Shown here: positions 1-6,248 of the stretch, in pieces | Layout: every line of letters begins with the position of its first letter | How positions within the stretch are numbered: position 1 is the first letter of the stretch | Assembly (NCBI GenBank): GCA_964400875.1 | Contig: CAYNWK010000224.1 | Span: 1 to 6,258 of the forward strand | Direction: 5' to 3' | From: CAYNWK01 sp964400875 | Lineage (GTDB): Bacteria; Chloroflexota; Anaerolineae; Anaerolineales; UBA4823 | DNA length: 6,258 nt | Program-made: the position numbers and the translations under genes | Notes under the pieces: model-generated | What the model saw: the letters and a program-made list of their open reading frames with translations, nothing else | Told to the model about the DNA's origin: nothing | Database searches by the model: none

Positions 1-1256
1 ACGCCGTTGCGTTTATGCTCGATCCGTTCGACAAGACCTTGTTCGTGAAAAGTACTGATCAATCCTCCTTTTTCGTACGGCAACCGCACGGTTATTTTGA
101 CTAGATTCTCGTAAAGCAACTCGCTAACTGTTTGCAACATGTCATCGATCCCTTCTCCGGTGAGCGCGGAGATGGCAACGGCATTGGTGTGATCGGCCAG
201 GGTCTGACGCGCTTTCCCTGGGTCCTTGAGCAGATCAATTTTATTTAACGCATCCAGTACAGGGATTTGATCCGCTTCAATCTCAGCCAAGGTGTGGTGA
301 ACAGCCCTGGCCTGTTCTTGCGCATTAGCATGAGTAACATCGATAACGTGCAATAACAAGTCCGCCTCGGCGATCTCCTCGAGTGTAGCCCGGAAAGCAG
401 CCACCAGCATCGTGGGCAGCTTCTGAATGAAGCCAACCGTGTCGGTGAATAACGCCAGGTTGCCATCAGGTAGCTCAACGCGCCGCGTGGTCGGATCTAA
501 AGTTGCAAATAATTGATCGGCGACGTAAACTTCGGAGTCGGATAGGCGGTTTAACAGGGTCGATTTTCCAGCGTTGGTATACCCGACCAAGGCAACCACA
601 GGTATTCGAGAGCGCTTTCTGCGAGAACGGTACTGTTGGCGGTGTGTACGAACTTTTTCGAGCTGTTCTTTGATCGTGCCGATCCTTCTGCGAATATCCC
701 TACGGTCTACCTCGAGCTGAGTTTCTCCGGGTCCACGCAAACCAACGCCTCCTACACTCCCGGCTCGGCCACCTCCCCCACCTGCTTGCCGCGCCAGGTG
801 AGTCCATGCTCGGGTTAGTCTCGGCAGGCGATACTCATACTGCGCCAGCTCCACTTGTAGGGCGCCTTCGCTCGTATTGGCATGTTGAGCGAAGATATCC
901 AAGATCAATGCCGTACGATCCAGGATGCGGATATTCTCCCCAAAGATACGCTCCAACTCCTTCAAATGACGAGGCGATAACTCCTCATCAAATAACAAGA
1001 GCTCAGCTCTCGATTCCTCAACAAGCGCCTTGACTTCTTCTACTTTTCCGGAACCGATAAAGGTCTTGGGATTGGGGTTATCCAGCTTTTGAGTTGCCCG
1101 GCCAACAACATTAAGACCTGCCGTGTCGGCCAACAACGCCAGCTCAGTGAGCGAATCGTCTAAAGTGAGTAAATCCTCTTCTTGGTGGAAATCGACGCCG
1201 ACTAAAAATGCCCTTTCGCGCGGGCGAGTCGTCGGCAAAGGTTCTCTTGGAGACAT
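1..1256 (-). CDS. hflX: GTPase HflX (ribosome-splitting factor), 3' end cut by window edge
   Basis: HflX is a cytosolic TRAFAC-class GTPase that binds the 50S subunit and splits stalled or stress-inactivated 70S ribosomes. My reading of the minus strand gives an uninterrupted 418-residue frame that runs off the left edge. The family is usually about 420-440 residues, so only a short C-terminal piece can be missing. The N-terminal HflX domain (about 15-180) carries FIGSGKVEEV near 66-75 and the Gly-rich linker QAGGGGGRAG near 157-166, then GPGETQLEVDRR (175-186) and a basic coiled region to about 215. The G domain shows G1 GYTNAGKS (225-232), G2 around ATLDPTT (251-257), G3 DTVGF (272-276), G4 NKID (338-341) and G5 SAL (363-365), all intact. 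The ATG lies 10 bp after the stop of the upstream histidine kinase gene, with a modest AGG 5 nt before it, so translational coupling is likely. Identity is firm; the exact C-terminus cannot be seen. Confidence 0.96.
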   Translation of the reverse strand, partial: MSPREPLPTTRPRERAFLVGVDFHQEEDLLTLDDSLTELALLADTAGLNVVGRATQKLDNPNPKTFIGSGKVEEVKALVEESRAELLLFDEELSPRHLKELERIFGENIRILDRTALILDIFAQHANTSEGALQVELAQYEYRLPRLTRAWTHLARQAGGGGGRAGSVGGVGLRGPGETQLEVDRRDIRRRIGTIKEQLEKVRTHRQQYRSRRKRSRIPVVALVGYTNAGKSTLLNRLSDSEVYVADQLFATLDPTTRRVELPDGNLALFTDTVGFIQKLPTMLVAAFRATLEEIAEADLLLHVIDVTHANAQEQARAVHHTLAEIEADQIPVLDALNKIDLLKDPGKARQTLADHTNAVAISALTGEGIDDMLQTVSELLYENLVKITVRLPYEKGGLISTFHEQGLVERIEHKRNG

Positions 1257-1266
1257 ATTTACCTAT

Positions 1267-2532
1267 TCATTCAAGTTCGCTGAGTGGTTGGGTATCTAGC
1301 GATTTACGCTGCTCATTTTCGGATATTGCCCGAAACAGCACGGCGGATTTATCATCTGGTGGTTCTTTTAGTAAAGGAATTAATATATGGAAAGTCGAAC
1401 CAGGGCAATTAACTTCATCGAATCCGGGAGATTCCACCCAGATTGCGCCACCGTGGGCTTCGATGATGCCTCTTGCAATTGGCAAGCCCAATCCAGGACC
1501 GCCGCCTTTAAATTTCGTTTTTCCACTGGAATGCAATTGAGCATTGCCAAGACGGCCAAATTTCTCGAAGATCGTCAGCTGATCCTCGATATCGATGCCA
1601 ATCCCGGTATCCGAAACCGTCAACTCGATGAAACCGGGAAGTTTTCGACCATCGATTTCGATAGATCCACCGTCCGGAGTGTATTTTATCGCATTCGATA
1701 CGACGTTTCGCAACGCCTGGAACATCCGCTCCGTATCGCTGAAGATCAACTCATCGAATCCAGGAAATTCATTGATGCGCAAGGATTGGTTTCTATCTCG
1801 CACCGATTCGGTTAAATCGGTTTCGGTGAGCGCCAATAACTGGTTGAGCCGCATTGGTTGATAATTCAAGTCGAGCATCTGGTTGTCGATCATCGAGACA
1901 TCGATCATATCATCGACGATCTCATGTAATCTATGAGTGCCTTTATCGATTCCCTGCAACAACAACTCGGTCTTGGGGACATCCTGACTGGTAGGCAGGT
2001 AATCACGCAGCATTGCTGCATAACCTTCAATCAGCGTCAGAGGAGTTTTTAGTTCGTGTGCAGCCACCGAGATGAAATCAGATTTACTGCGATCCAACCG
2101 TTCGAGAGAATCACGTACTTTTTCCAGGTCATTGGACACATAATAAATCTGGAGTTCAGTTTCACGATTGACAACCCGCTCAAACGCATAAGTATAGATA
2201 GGTAAAATCGAGCCCAGTAACTCCATGGATTCGACTTGAGAGAGATTTTCTCTCAGTACATCGAAGGTCAATAAGAGGATCTGGTTGAGCAGCGGATATA
2301 AGCTGGTCTCCCGCCTGTCCAGCTCAGTCTCCGTGCGCGCTTCCGCCCAATCGTCGAGCAGGTGATCGAGCCAAGAAGGATCGCCAGAGGCAACCGCCTG
2401 TTCCAATAATTCGTAAAAACGGGCTAACTGCTCTTCGAAGCTCGCCCGTACTCCTTCTCCGCGGACGAGGCTGTGAGAAACCCTGGCCAGCCAATGTTCG
2501 CGGATCTTCTTTAAAATTTCAACGGAGTGCAT
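1267..2532 (-). CDS. Cytosolic sensor histidine kinase (HisKA + HATPase_c) with helical N-terminal domain
   Basis: This 421-residue kinase has no hydrophobic stretch long enough to span a membrane, so it should be soluble. Residues 1-150 are helical. The start (ILKKIREHWLARV, 6-18) and general pattern resemble the RsbRD-like N-terminal sensor domain; this resemblance is by eye. The dimerisation/phosphoacceptor helix holds the H-box FISVAAHELKTPL, with His159 as the predicted phosphorylation site. The ATPase domain shows the N-box RNVVSNAIKYTPDGG (Asn280), G1 DTGIGI (308-313), F-box FEKFGR (322-327) and G2 GGGPGLGL (343-350), so it should be active. The last ~30 residues after the ATPase fold are polar and probably disordered. 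No receiver-domain gene lies in the window, so the partner is unknown and the kinase looks orphan here. The ATG at 2532 lacks a clear ribosome binding site. It sits 96 bp from the M28 gene upstream and 10 bp from hflX downstream. Confidence 0.93.
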   Translation of the reverse strand: MHSVEILKKIREHWLARVSHSLVRGEGVRASFEEQLARFYELLEQAVASGDPSWLDHLLDDWAEARTETELDRRETSLYPLLNQILLLTFDVLRENLSQVESMELLGSILPIYTYAFERVVNRETELQIYYVSNDLEKVRDSLERLDRSKSDFISVAAHELKTPLTLIEGYAAMLRDYLPTSQDVPKTELLLQGIDKGTHRLHEIVDDMIDVSMIDNQMLDLNYQPMRLNQLLALTETDLTESVRDRNQSLRINEFPGFDELIFSDTERMFQALRNVVSNAIKYTPDGGSIEIDGRKLPGFIELTVSDTGIGIDIEDQLTIFEKFGRLGNAQLHSSGKTKFKGGGPGLGLPIARGIIEAHGGAIWVESPGFDEVNCPGSTFHILIPLLKEPPDDKSAVLFRAISENEQRKSLDTQPLSELE

Positions 2533-2550
2533 GATTATAGTTTACGCCAG

Positions 2551-2578
2551 CTTATAGGTTTTGCCAACGTCCTAACAA
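2551..2578 (-). promoter_or_regulatory. Possible weak promoter for kinase-hflX
   Basis: Read on the minus strand, TTGTTA (2578-2573) and TATAAG (2556-2551) are separated by 16 bp, matching the sigma-70 consensus at 4/6 and 5/6. A start near 2544 would leave a leader of about 12 nt before the kinase ATG. A second hexamer, TATAAT (2539-2534), is a perfect -10 match, but it abuts the ATG and has no -35 at proper distance. The 96-bp gap (2533-2628) shows no convincing terminator for the M28 gene, so read-through is also possible. Confidence 0.3.
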
Positions 2579-2628
2579 TCCTGTCAATCCTTTTTGCGCC
2601 AGCGAGCTTTGAAAACCTTGTATCACTC

Positions 2629-3582
2629 TCATCTCATCGACAACCAGGCTAGCAAAGTCTCACCGACGGCGTCCAAACTTTGCGAAGAGAGCTTATCCGT
2701 TGTATCTTCGGTTGTGTGCCAGTAAGGATAATCGAAATCGATGATATCAACGGCGGTAATACCGGCTTGAAGAAAAGGTGTATGATCATCAATCATCTGG
2801 TATTTTGGCTCTTGGATAAATTGGTCAGCATAGCCGAGCGCACCAGCTATATCCCAGATCTGCCTCGCTAACGATGGATCCGAGTTCCGCTCCAGATATA
2901 GGTTCAAATCAGCATCGCCTACCATATCGACGACCACAACTTGATCGGGCTGCCCCTCCAGGTTTTCAACAAAAGCTTGCGAACCGAGAATCCAATCCCA
3001 ACCTGGGATGTTGCCGTTATCCTCGGCATCGAAGAAAACCAACCAGATTTTCTTATCCAAGTCCGACGGGAGCACGCGAGCCAATTCCAAGAGGACTGAC
3101 ACACCCGACCCCCCATCGTTTGCGCCAGGAACAGGTAATTCTCGCGCCTGCAGATCGGGATCCTGGTCCGCATAGAGGCGAGTGTCGTAATGTGCGCCTA
3201 GAATTATCCAAGGATCTCCCTCCCCCTTGCGGGCAATGATATTTCGGATTGGATGGCCCAGGGCTGTCGTTTCCTGAACGGATGTATCCCAGCCGGCTGT
3301 GCTTAATTGCTCTTGAACCCATGCGACAATTTGCTCGTGCCCCTCGCTGCCCGGATATCGTGGACCAAGCTCGACCTGGTGAATGACATCCTGGTAAGCA
3401 CGAGAACCATCAAACTCTGGAGGTTTGGTTGGCGTGATCGTTGGGAGCGGTTCAGATGGCGTTCTTGTGAAGGTCTGCTGGGTTGGGGTTTTTAAGAAGC
3501 TTTGGGTTGAACAACCGGTCGCCAGGGTGAATACAAGCATCACCAGGACAGAGACTTGGAGTGGATATGAAGAGTTTTTCAA
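2629..3582 (-). CDS. M28-family zinc peptidase / glutaminyl-peptide cyclotransferase-like lipoprotein
   Basis: The 317-residue product starts with one Lys, a hydrophobic core (about 8-20) and a lipobox LATGC with Cys24, predicting an exported, lipid-anchored protein. A Thr/Pro-rich tether follows (about 31-55) before the catalytic domain. The metal site of the M28 fold is complete: His131 and Asp133 in GAHYDTR, Asp156 in PGANDGGSG, Glu187-Asp188 in FFDAEDNG (general base and metal ligand), Asp219 in VVDMVGD and His289 in YWHTTED. The IDDHTPF motif (264-270) and YWHT are features I associate with the glutaminyl-cyclase branch of M28, so it could be an aminopeptidase or could cyclise N-terminal Gln to pyroglutamate; sequence alone does not decide. 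The start is TTG at 3582. The nearest in-frame ATG (codon 15) would leave only nine residues before the Cys, too short for a signal peptide. AGCAGG lies a few bases upstream. The gene follows trmFO by 23 bp and is probably cotranscribed with it. Confidence 0.88.
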   Translation of the reverse strand: MKNSSYPLQVSVLVMLVFTLATGCSTQSFLKTPTQQTFTRTPSEPLPTITPTKPPEFDGSRAYQDVIHQVELGPRYPGSEGHEQIVAWVQEQLSTAGWDTSVQETTALGHPIRNIIARKGEGDPWIILGAHYDTRLYADQDPDLQARELPVPGANDGGSGVSVLLELARVLPSDLDKKIWLVFFDAEDNGNIPGWDWILGSQAFVENLEGQPDQVVVVDMVGDADLNLYLERNSDPSLARQIWDIAGALGYADQFIQEPKYQMIDDHTPFLQAGITAVDIIDFDYPYWHTTEDTTDKLSSQSLDAVGETLLAWLSMR

Positions 3583-3605
3583 AGAACAACCTGCTTTTAA
3601 GATGC

Positions 3606-4997
3606 CTATGCGAAATTGCCAGAAGTTAATTGATTAGAAAAGTTTGCCGTTTGGTCGACCTTTTGAAGAAAAGCGTCCAGGTCTCGGACTGCTCTGAACG
3701 CGTAAGCAGCTGCCCGTTCCCTTTTATTTCTCTTGACCCCATCCGTTATGGGCGGGAGGATGCCGAAATTTGCCTTCATGGGTTGAAAATCCGCCGCGCT
3801 GGCCTGGGTGACGTATCGGCAGAGGGCGCCTAACATGGTGGTTACCGGTAAAACAAGGGGTGGCAAACCCTGGAATAATCGTGCTGCATTCCAACCGGCC
3901 AAAAGCCCGGTGCCAAAATTGCCAACATAGCCTTCTACACCGGTAATCTGTCCCGCAAAGAATAGATCGTCCCGGTCGTGAAATTGCAGCGTTGGTCTCA
4001 AAAGATCGGGCGAATAGATAAAGGTATTCCGATGCATCTGTCCGTATCGGGCGAACTCAGCCTTTTCCAATCCAGGAATCATCCGAAACACTCTCTTTTG
4101 CTCAGAGAATTTTAAATTAGTCTGAAAGCCCACCAGGTTGTATAGCGAACCTGCGAGATTGTCCTGGCGTAACTGGACCACTGCATAAGGTCGCCTCCCC
4201 GTCCGTGGATCGGTGAGTCCTACCGGCCTCATCGGACCGAAAGCGAGAGACTTTTGGCCTCGTTTGGCTATAATTTCAACCGGTAAACACCCCTCAAAAT
4301 AGTGGTGCATCCCGGCGTTAACCCCCAGCTCCAGTTCCTTCTCGAATGACTTGAGTTCGATTCTTTCTGCATTCGCTAATTCTTCCACGAAGCGGGCATA
4401 TTCTTTTTTGTCGAGCGGACAGTTGATGTAATCTCCCTGCTCCTGCTCGCCGCGACCGTAACGTGAATCTCGAAAAGCAATTTCAAAACCGATCGACTCA
4501 AGGGTTACAATCGGAGCGATCGCATCGTAAAAATACAGGTGCTGGCGACCACTCAACCTTTGGATCGCCTCGGAGAGACGAGAAGAGGTGAGCGGCCCGC
4601 TAGCGATGATCGCAGGAGTTTTCGGGATTTCGATGATTTCCTCCCTGATGATGCGGATCCTCGAGTGATTTTCCAGTTGCCGGGTGACCAGCTCAGCAAA
4701 CCGCTCGCGGCTAACCGCCAACGCGCCGCCGGCCGGCACAGCTGCTTCTTCTGCCATAGAAATTAATAATGAGCCCAGCCTGCGTAGTTCATTTTTCAAT
4801 AGGCCCGACGCTCTATCCGCGAGATCGGAACCCAACGAATTTGAACAGACCAGTTCCGCCAAATAGCTGCCAGTATGCGCGCCGGTCTCTACCCGAGGCC
4901 GCATTTCATACAACCAGACTTCCAGCCCTCTATTAGCGGCTTGCCAGGCGGCTTCGCTTCCCGCTAAACCTCCACCAACTATGATTAAGTCCGGCAT
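3606..4997 (-). CDS. trmFO: Methylenetetrahydrofolate--tRNA-(uracil-5-)-methyltransferase TrmFO
   Basis: TrmFO is the FAD- and folate-dependent enzyme that makes 5-methyluridine at position 54 in the tRNA T-loop, using 5,10-methylene-THF as carbon donor and a reduced nicotinamide cofactor. With this start the protein is 463 residues. The dinucleotide-binding motif is at the very N-terminus (VGGGLAGSEAAW, 7-18), followed by EMRP (31-34) and ELVCSNSLGSD (48-58). Cys51 matches the first conserved TrmFO cysteine; Cys237 in FEGCLPVE is the probable second. YINCPLDKKEYARF (190-203), GPMRPVGL, and FAGQITGVEGYVGNFGTG near the FAD site are all family signatures. An in-frame ATG at 5060 would add 21 residues before the FAD motif, but it lies upstream of the likely -10 box and the extension looks unlike the family. 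The Shine-Dalgarno before 4997 is weak. It is the first gene of the leftward cluster and is divergent from tatA. Confidence 0.95.
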   Translation of the reverse strand: MPDLIIVGGGLAGSEAAWQAANRGLEVWLYEMRPRVETGAHTGSYLAELVCSNSLGSDLADRASGLLKNELRRLGSLLISMAEEAAVPAGGALAVSRERFAELVTRQLENHSRIRIIREEIIEIPKTPAIIASGPLTSSRLSEAIQRLSGRQHLYFYDAIAPIVTLESIGFEIAFRDSRYGRGEQEQGDYINCPLDKKEYARFVEELANAERIELKSFEKELELGVNAGMHHYFEGCLPVEIIAKRGQKSLAFGPMRPVGLTDPRTGRRPYAVVQLRQDNLAGSLYNLVGFQTNLKFSEQKRVFRMIPGLEKAEFARYGQMHRNTFIYSPDLLRPTLQFHDRDDLFFAGQITGVEGYVGNFGTGLLAGWNAARLFQGLPPLVLPVTTMLGALCRYVTQASAADFQPMKANFGILPPITDGVKRNKRERAAAYAFRAVRDLDAFLQKVDQTANFSNQLTSGNFA

Positions 4998-5021
4998 AAT
5001 GCTGCTTACGTCATTCCTGCT

Positions 5022-5050
5022 GCTATATTTGGATGGGCTAATTTTACCAA
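5022..5050 (-). promoter_or_regulatory. Predicted trmFO promoter
   Basis: On the minus strand TTGGTA (5050-5045) and TATAGC (5027-5022) are exactly 17 bp apart. Transcription would start near 5015, giving a leader of about 18 nt before the ATG at 4997 and excluding the ATG at 5060. The match is weak (-35 4/6, -10 4/6), but the -35 lies within the same 9-bp sequence that supplies the -35 of the opposing tatA promoter, which raises its credibility. Confidence 0.42.
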
Positions 5051-5114
5051 ACCAGTACATTTACTCAGCCAAGTGCGTAATTCCGAAAACTTTAGAGTGT
5101 ATTAATGGTTTGGT
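5046..5114. repeat. 9-bp exact inverted repeat in the trmFO-tatA divergent region
   Basis: ACCAAACCA at 5046-5054 and its exact reverse complement TGGTTTGGT at 5106-5114 flank 51 bp of AT-rich DNA. Each arm contains most of the predicted -35 box of one of the two diverging promoters. It could be a pair of operator half-sites or simply parallel promoter elements. At 60 bp between arms it is close to six helical turns, but it is too far apart for a simple dimeric operator. Confidence 0.5.
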
Positions 5115-5138
5115 GAATTTCAAAATTTAACTTATAAT
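5110..5138 (+). promoter_or_regulatory. Predicted tatA promoter
   Basis: TTGGTG (5110-5115) and a perfect TATAAT (5133-5138) are 17 bp apart, in an AT-rich spacer. A start near 5145 would leave a leader of about 23 nt that contains the tatA ribosome binding site. The consensus -10 and ideal spacing make this the best promoter candidate in the window. Confidence 0.6.
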
Positions 5139-5167
5139 TGCAGTTGAATACTAAACAGGAGTTGACC

Positions 5168-5350
5168 ATGTTTCAATCCTTCGGATTACCCGAGTTGCTG
5201 ATTATATTAGTCATTGTATTAGTGTTATTTGGCGTTGGTCGGATCAGTAAAATTGCTGGCGAGATGGGCAGCGGAATCCGCGCTTTCAAAGATGGCCTTC
5301 AAGGCGAGGATAAGGATAACCCAGACGAGGATAAGCCGGATTCCAACTGA
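5168..5350 (+). CDS. tatA: Sec-independent protein translocase subunit TatA
   Basis: TatA/TatE-type proteins oligomerise with TatC in the cytoplasmic membrane to pass folded, twin-arginine-signal proteins. The 60-residue product has the family layout. A short N-terminus with FGLPELL (5-11) is followed by one transmembrane helix (about 9-24, IILVIVLVLFGVGRI), a Phe-Gly hinge (FGVGRISKIAGEMGSGIRAFKDG) with an amphipathic helix (about 25-43), and a short acidic tail rich in Asp and Glu. TatB would normally be longer. The ATG at 5168 is chosen because AGGAG (5157-5161) sits 6 nt before it. An upstream TTG at 5138 would overlap the predicted -10 box. The tail is written by a 10-bp direct repeat, CGAGGATAAG, at 5305-5314 and 5326-5335. 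No tatC is in the window, so the other Tat parts must be elsewhere. Its downstream neighbour is separated by a terminator-like hairpin. Confidence 0.94.
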   Translation: MFQSFGLPELLIILVIVLVLFGVGRISKIAGEMGSGIRAFKDGLQGEDKDNPDEDKPDSN

Positions 5351-5422
5351 GATCTTCTCACCAGGAAGCCATTCAATTAGTTCTTTCGAATAGTCGATCA
5401 TTGCTTCATAGACCGAAATCTT

Positions 5423-5452
5423 GCCGTTTCCAGAACCGGAGACGGCATTTTC
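5423..5452 (+). terminator. Intrinsic-terminator-like hairpin after tatA
   Basis: GCCGTTTCC (5423-5431) pairs with GGAGACGGC (5438-5446) as a 9-bp stem with one G-T wobble and a 6-nt loop (AGAACC), followed by ATTTTC. The stem is GC-rich at its base, but the T-run is short (four T), so termination may be partial. It lies 72 bp after the tatA stop and 18 bp before the SDR ribosome binding site. The rest of 5351-5473 shows no gene and no clear promoter. Confidence 0.6.
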
Positions 5453-5464
5453 ATCCGTTTAGCC

Positions 5465-5470
5465 AGGAGG
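5465..5470 (+). promoter_or_regulatory. Consensus ribosome binding site with short spacing
   Basis: AGGAGG ends only 3 nt before the SDR start codon at 5474, closer than the usual 5-9 nt. The purine run continues to the ATG (AGGAGGAGA), so another register could be used. No other in-frame start nearby keeps the N-terminal beta strand and the cofactor motif, so 5474 remains the start. Confidence 0.6.
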
Positions 5471-5473
5471 AGA

Positions 5474-6181
5474 ATGCGTCTCAAAGATAAAATCGCTGTC
5501 GTAACCGGTGCAGGCCGTGGCATTGGTAAAGCGATCGCGCTTGGTTTCGCCAGGGAAGGCGCACATCTTGTACTCGCTGCACGAACTGTCGAAGAGCTGG
5601 AAGCAACAGCCGAAGAGATCGAAGCCCTTGAACGACGCGCTTTAGTTACACCCTGTGATGTAACCAATGAAAGGCAAGTTGCTAGAATGGTAGAAGCCGC
5701 CTTGGACAGATTCCAATCCATTGATGTCCTGGTGAACAACGCGGGTTTGGGTTCGTTCAGGCCTATTTGGGGTACACGGTTGAGCAATTGGGAGTATATG
5801 CTGGCCGTAAACCTGACCGCCAGCTTCCTCTGCAGCAAACATGTCTGGAAATCCATGCAGAAGAATGGGGGCGGTAGTATTCTCAACGTGTCTTCACTCT
5901 CGGGAACGCGAGCCTACCCGATGTATTCATCCTATTCAGCCAGTAAATGGGGACAAATAGGTCTGACCAAAACCGCTGCTGAGGAAGGAAAACCTCATCA
6001 CATCCGCGTCAATGCCATCGCGCCGGGAAAGGTCGACACGGATATGCGAGGCTCAGTAGCTGAAGATAAGGACAAAATGCTCGTTCCTGAAGACTGTGTT
6101 GGGGCTGCCGTATTCTTTGCAAGCGATGATTCAAAGTTTATTACGGGGCAGGTGCTAGAAATAGAATGGTTCGGTAATTAG
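5474..6181 (+). CDS. Short-chain dehydrogenase/reductase (FabG-like SDR)
   Basis: A complete 235-residue classical SDR, a cytosolic NAD(P)(H)-dependent oxidoreductase; the substrate cannot be told from sequence. The Rossmann cofactor motif TGAGRGIG is at 11-18, the Arg after the second strand (AAR, 35-37) hints at NADPH preference, and CDVT (61-64) and NNAG (88-91) are in place. The catalytic set is Asn113 (AVNLTASF), Ser141 (NVSSLSG), Tyr154 and Lys158 (YSASK). The APGKVDTDM loop (183-191) and the VFFASDDSKFITGQVLEIEW tail (about 213-232) are typical of the FabG-like group. It is slightly shorter than the usual 245-250 residues. Its proteins could be a 3-oxoacyl-ACP reductase, a 3-hydroxyacyl dehydrogenase or a sugar/alcohol dehydrogenase. 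No fatty-acid gene is adjacent. It follows tatA by 123 bp across a likely terminator, so it may have its own weak promoter or depend on read-through. Confidence 0.92.
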   Translation: MRLKDKIAVVTGAGRGIGKAIALGFAREGAHLVLAARTVEELEATAEEIEALERRALVTPCDVTNERQVARMVEAALDRFQSIDVLVNNAGLGSFRPIWGTRLSNWEYMLAVNLTASFLCSKHVWKSMQKNGGGSILNVSSLSGTRAYPMYSSYSASKWGQIGLTKTAAEEGKPHHIRVNAIAPGKVDTDMRGSVAEDKDKMLVPEDCVGAAVFFASDDSKFITGQVLEIEWFGN

Positions 6182-6215
6182 CCGTCGAGCTGCTTGATAA
6201 AACATAATAGACCTC

Positions 6216-6242
6216 TTGCATAAGTAAAAAGTGTGCCATAAT
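6216..6242 (+). promoter_or_regulatory. Possible promoter for the partial gene at the right edge
   Basis: TTGCAT (6216-6221) and CATAAT (6237-6242) are 15 bp apart, short of the ideal 17. The -10 matches 5 of 6. Transcription would begin at or next to the ATG at 6249, which has no Shine-Dalgarno sequence, so a leaderless message is conceivable. Support is modest. Confidence 0.3.
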
Positions 6243-6248
6243 CGGCGC

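Noticed and set aside
636..1033. Plus-strand open frames of 60 and 75 residues inside hflX
   Set aside because: They lie opposite the conserved HflX N-terminal domain and G1 region; low-complexity translations with no support.
1387..1861. Plus-strand open frames of 142 and 88 residues inside the histidine kinase region
   Set aside because: Both are antisense to the conserved ATPase domain of the kinase, have no ribosome binding site and no family resemblance.
2582..2587. Perfect TTGACA on the minus strand upstream of the kinase gene
   Set aside because: The nearest -10-like hexamer TATAAG is 25 bp away, too far for a sigma-70 promoter; no suitable hexamer lies at 16-18 bp.
5022..5044. TAAAAT at 5046-5041 on the minus strand as the trmFO -10 box
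   Set aside because: The only TTG-type -35 upstream (TTGGCT) is about 20 bp away. The TTGGTA/TATAGC pair with 17-bp spacing fits better.
5351..5462. Minus-strand frame after tatA whose translation (GKISVYEAMIDYSKEL) looks protein-like
   Set aside because: It follows a stop codon closely, has no start with a ribosome binding site, and continues antisense through tatA to a stop. The terminator hairpin explains part of its base pattern. I could not tie it to any family.
5398..5886. 162-residue open frame on the minus strand opposite the SDR gene
   Set aside because: It is antisense to a clear SDR with intact catalytic residues, has a composition typical of an antisense frame, shows no recognisable motif and no promoter or ribosome binding site.
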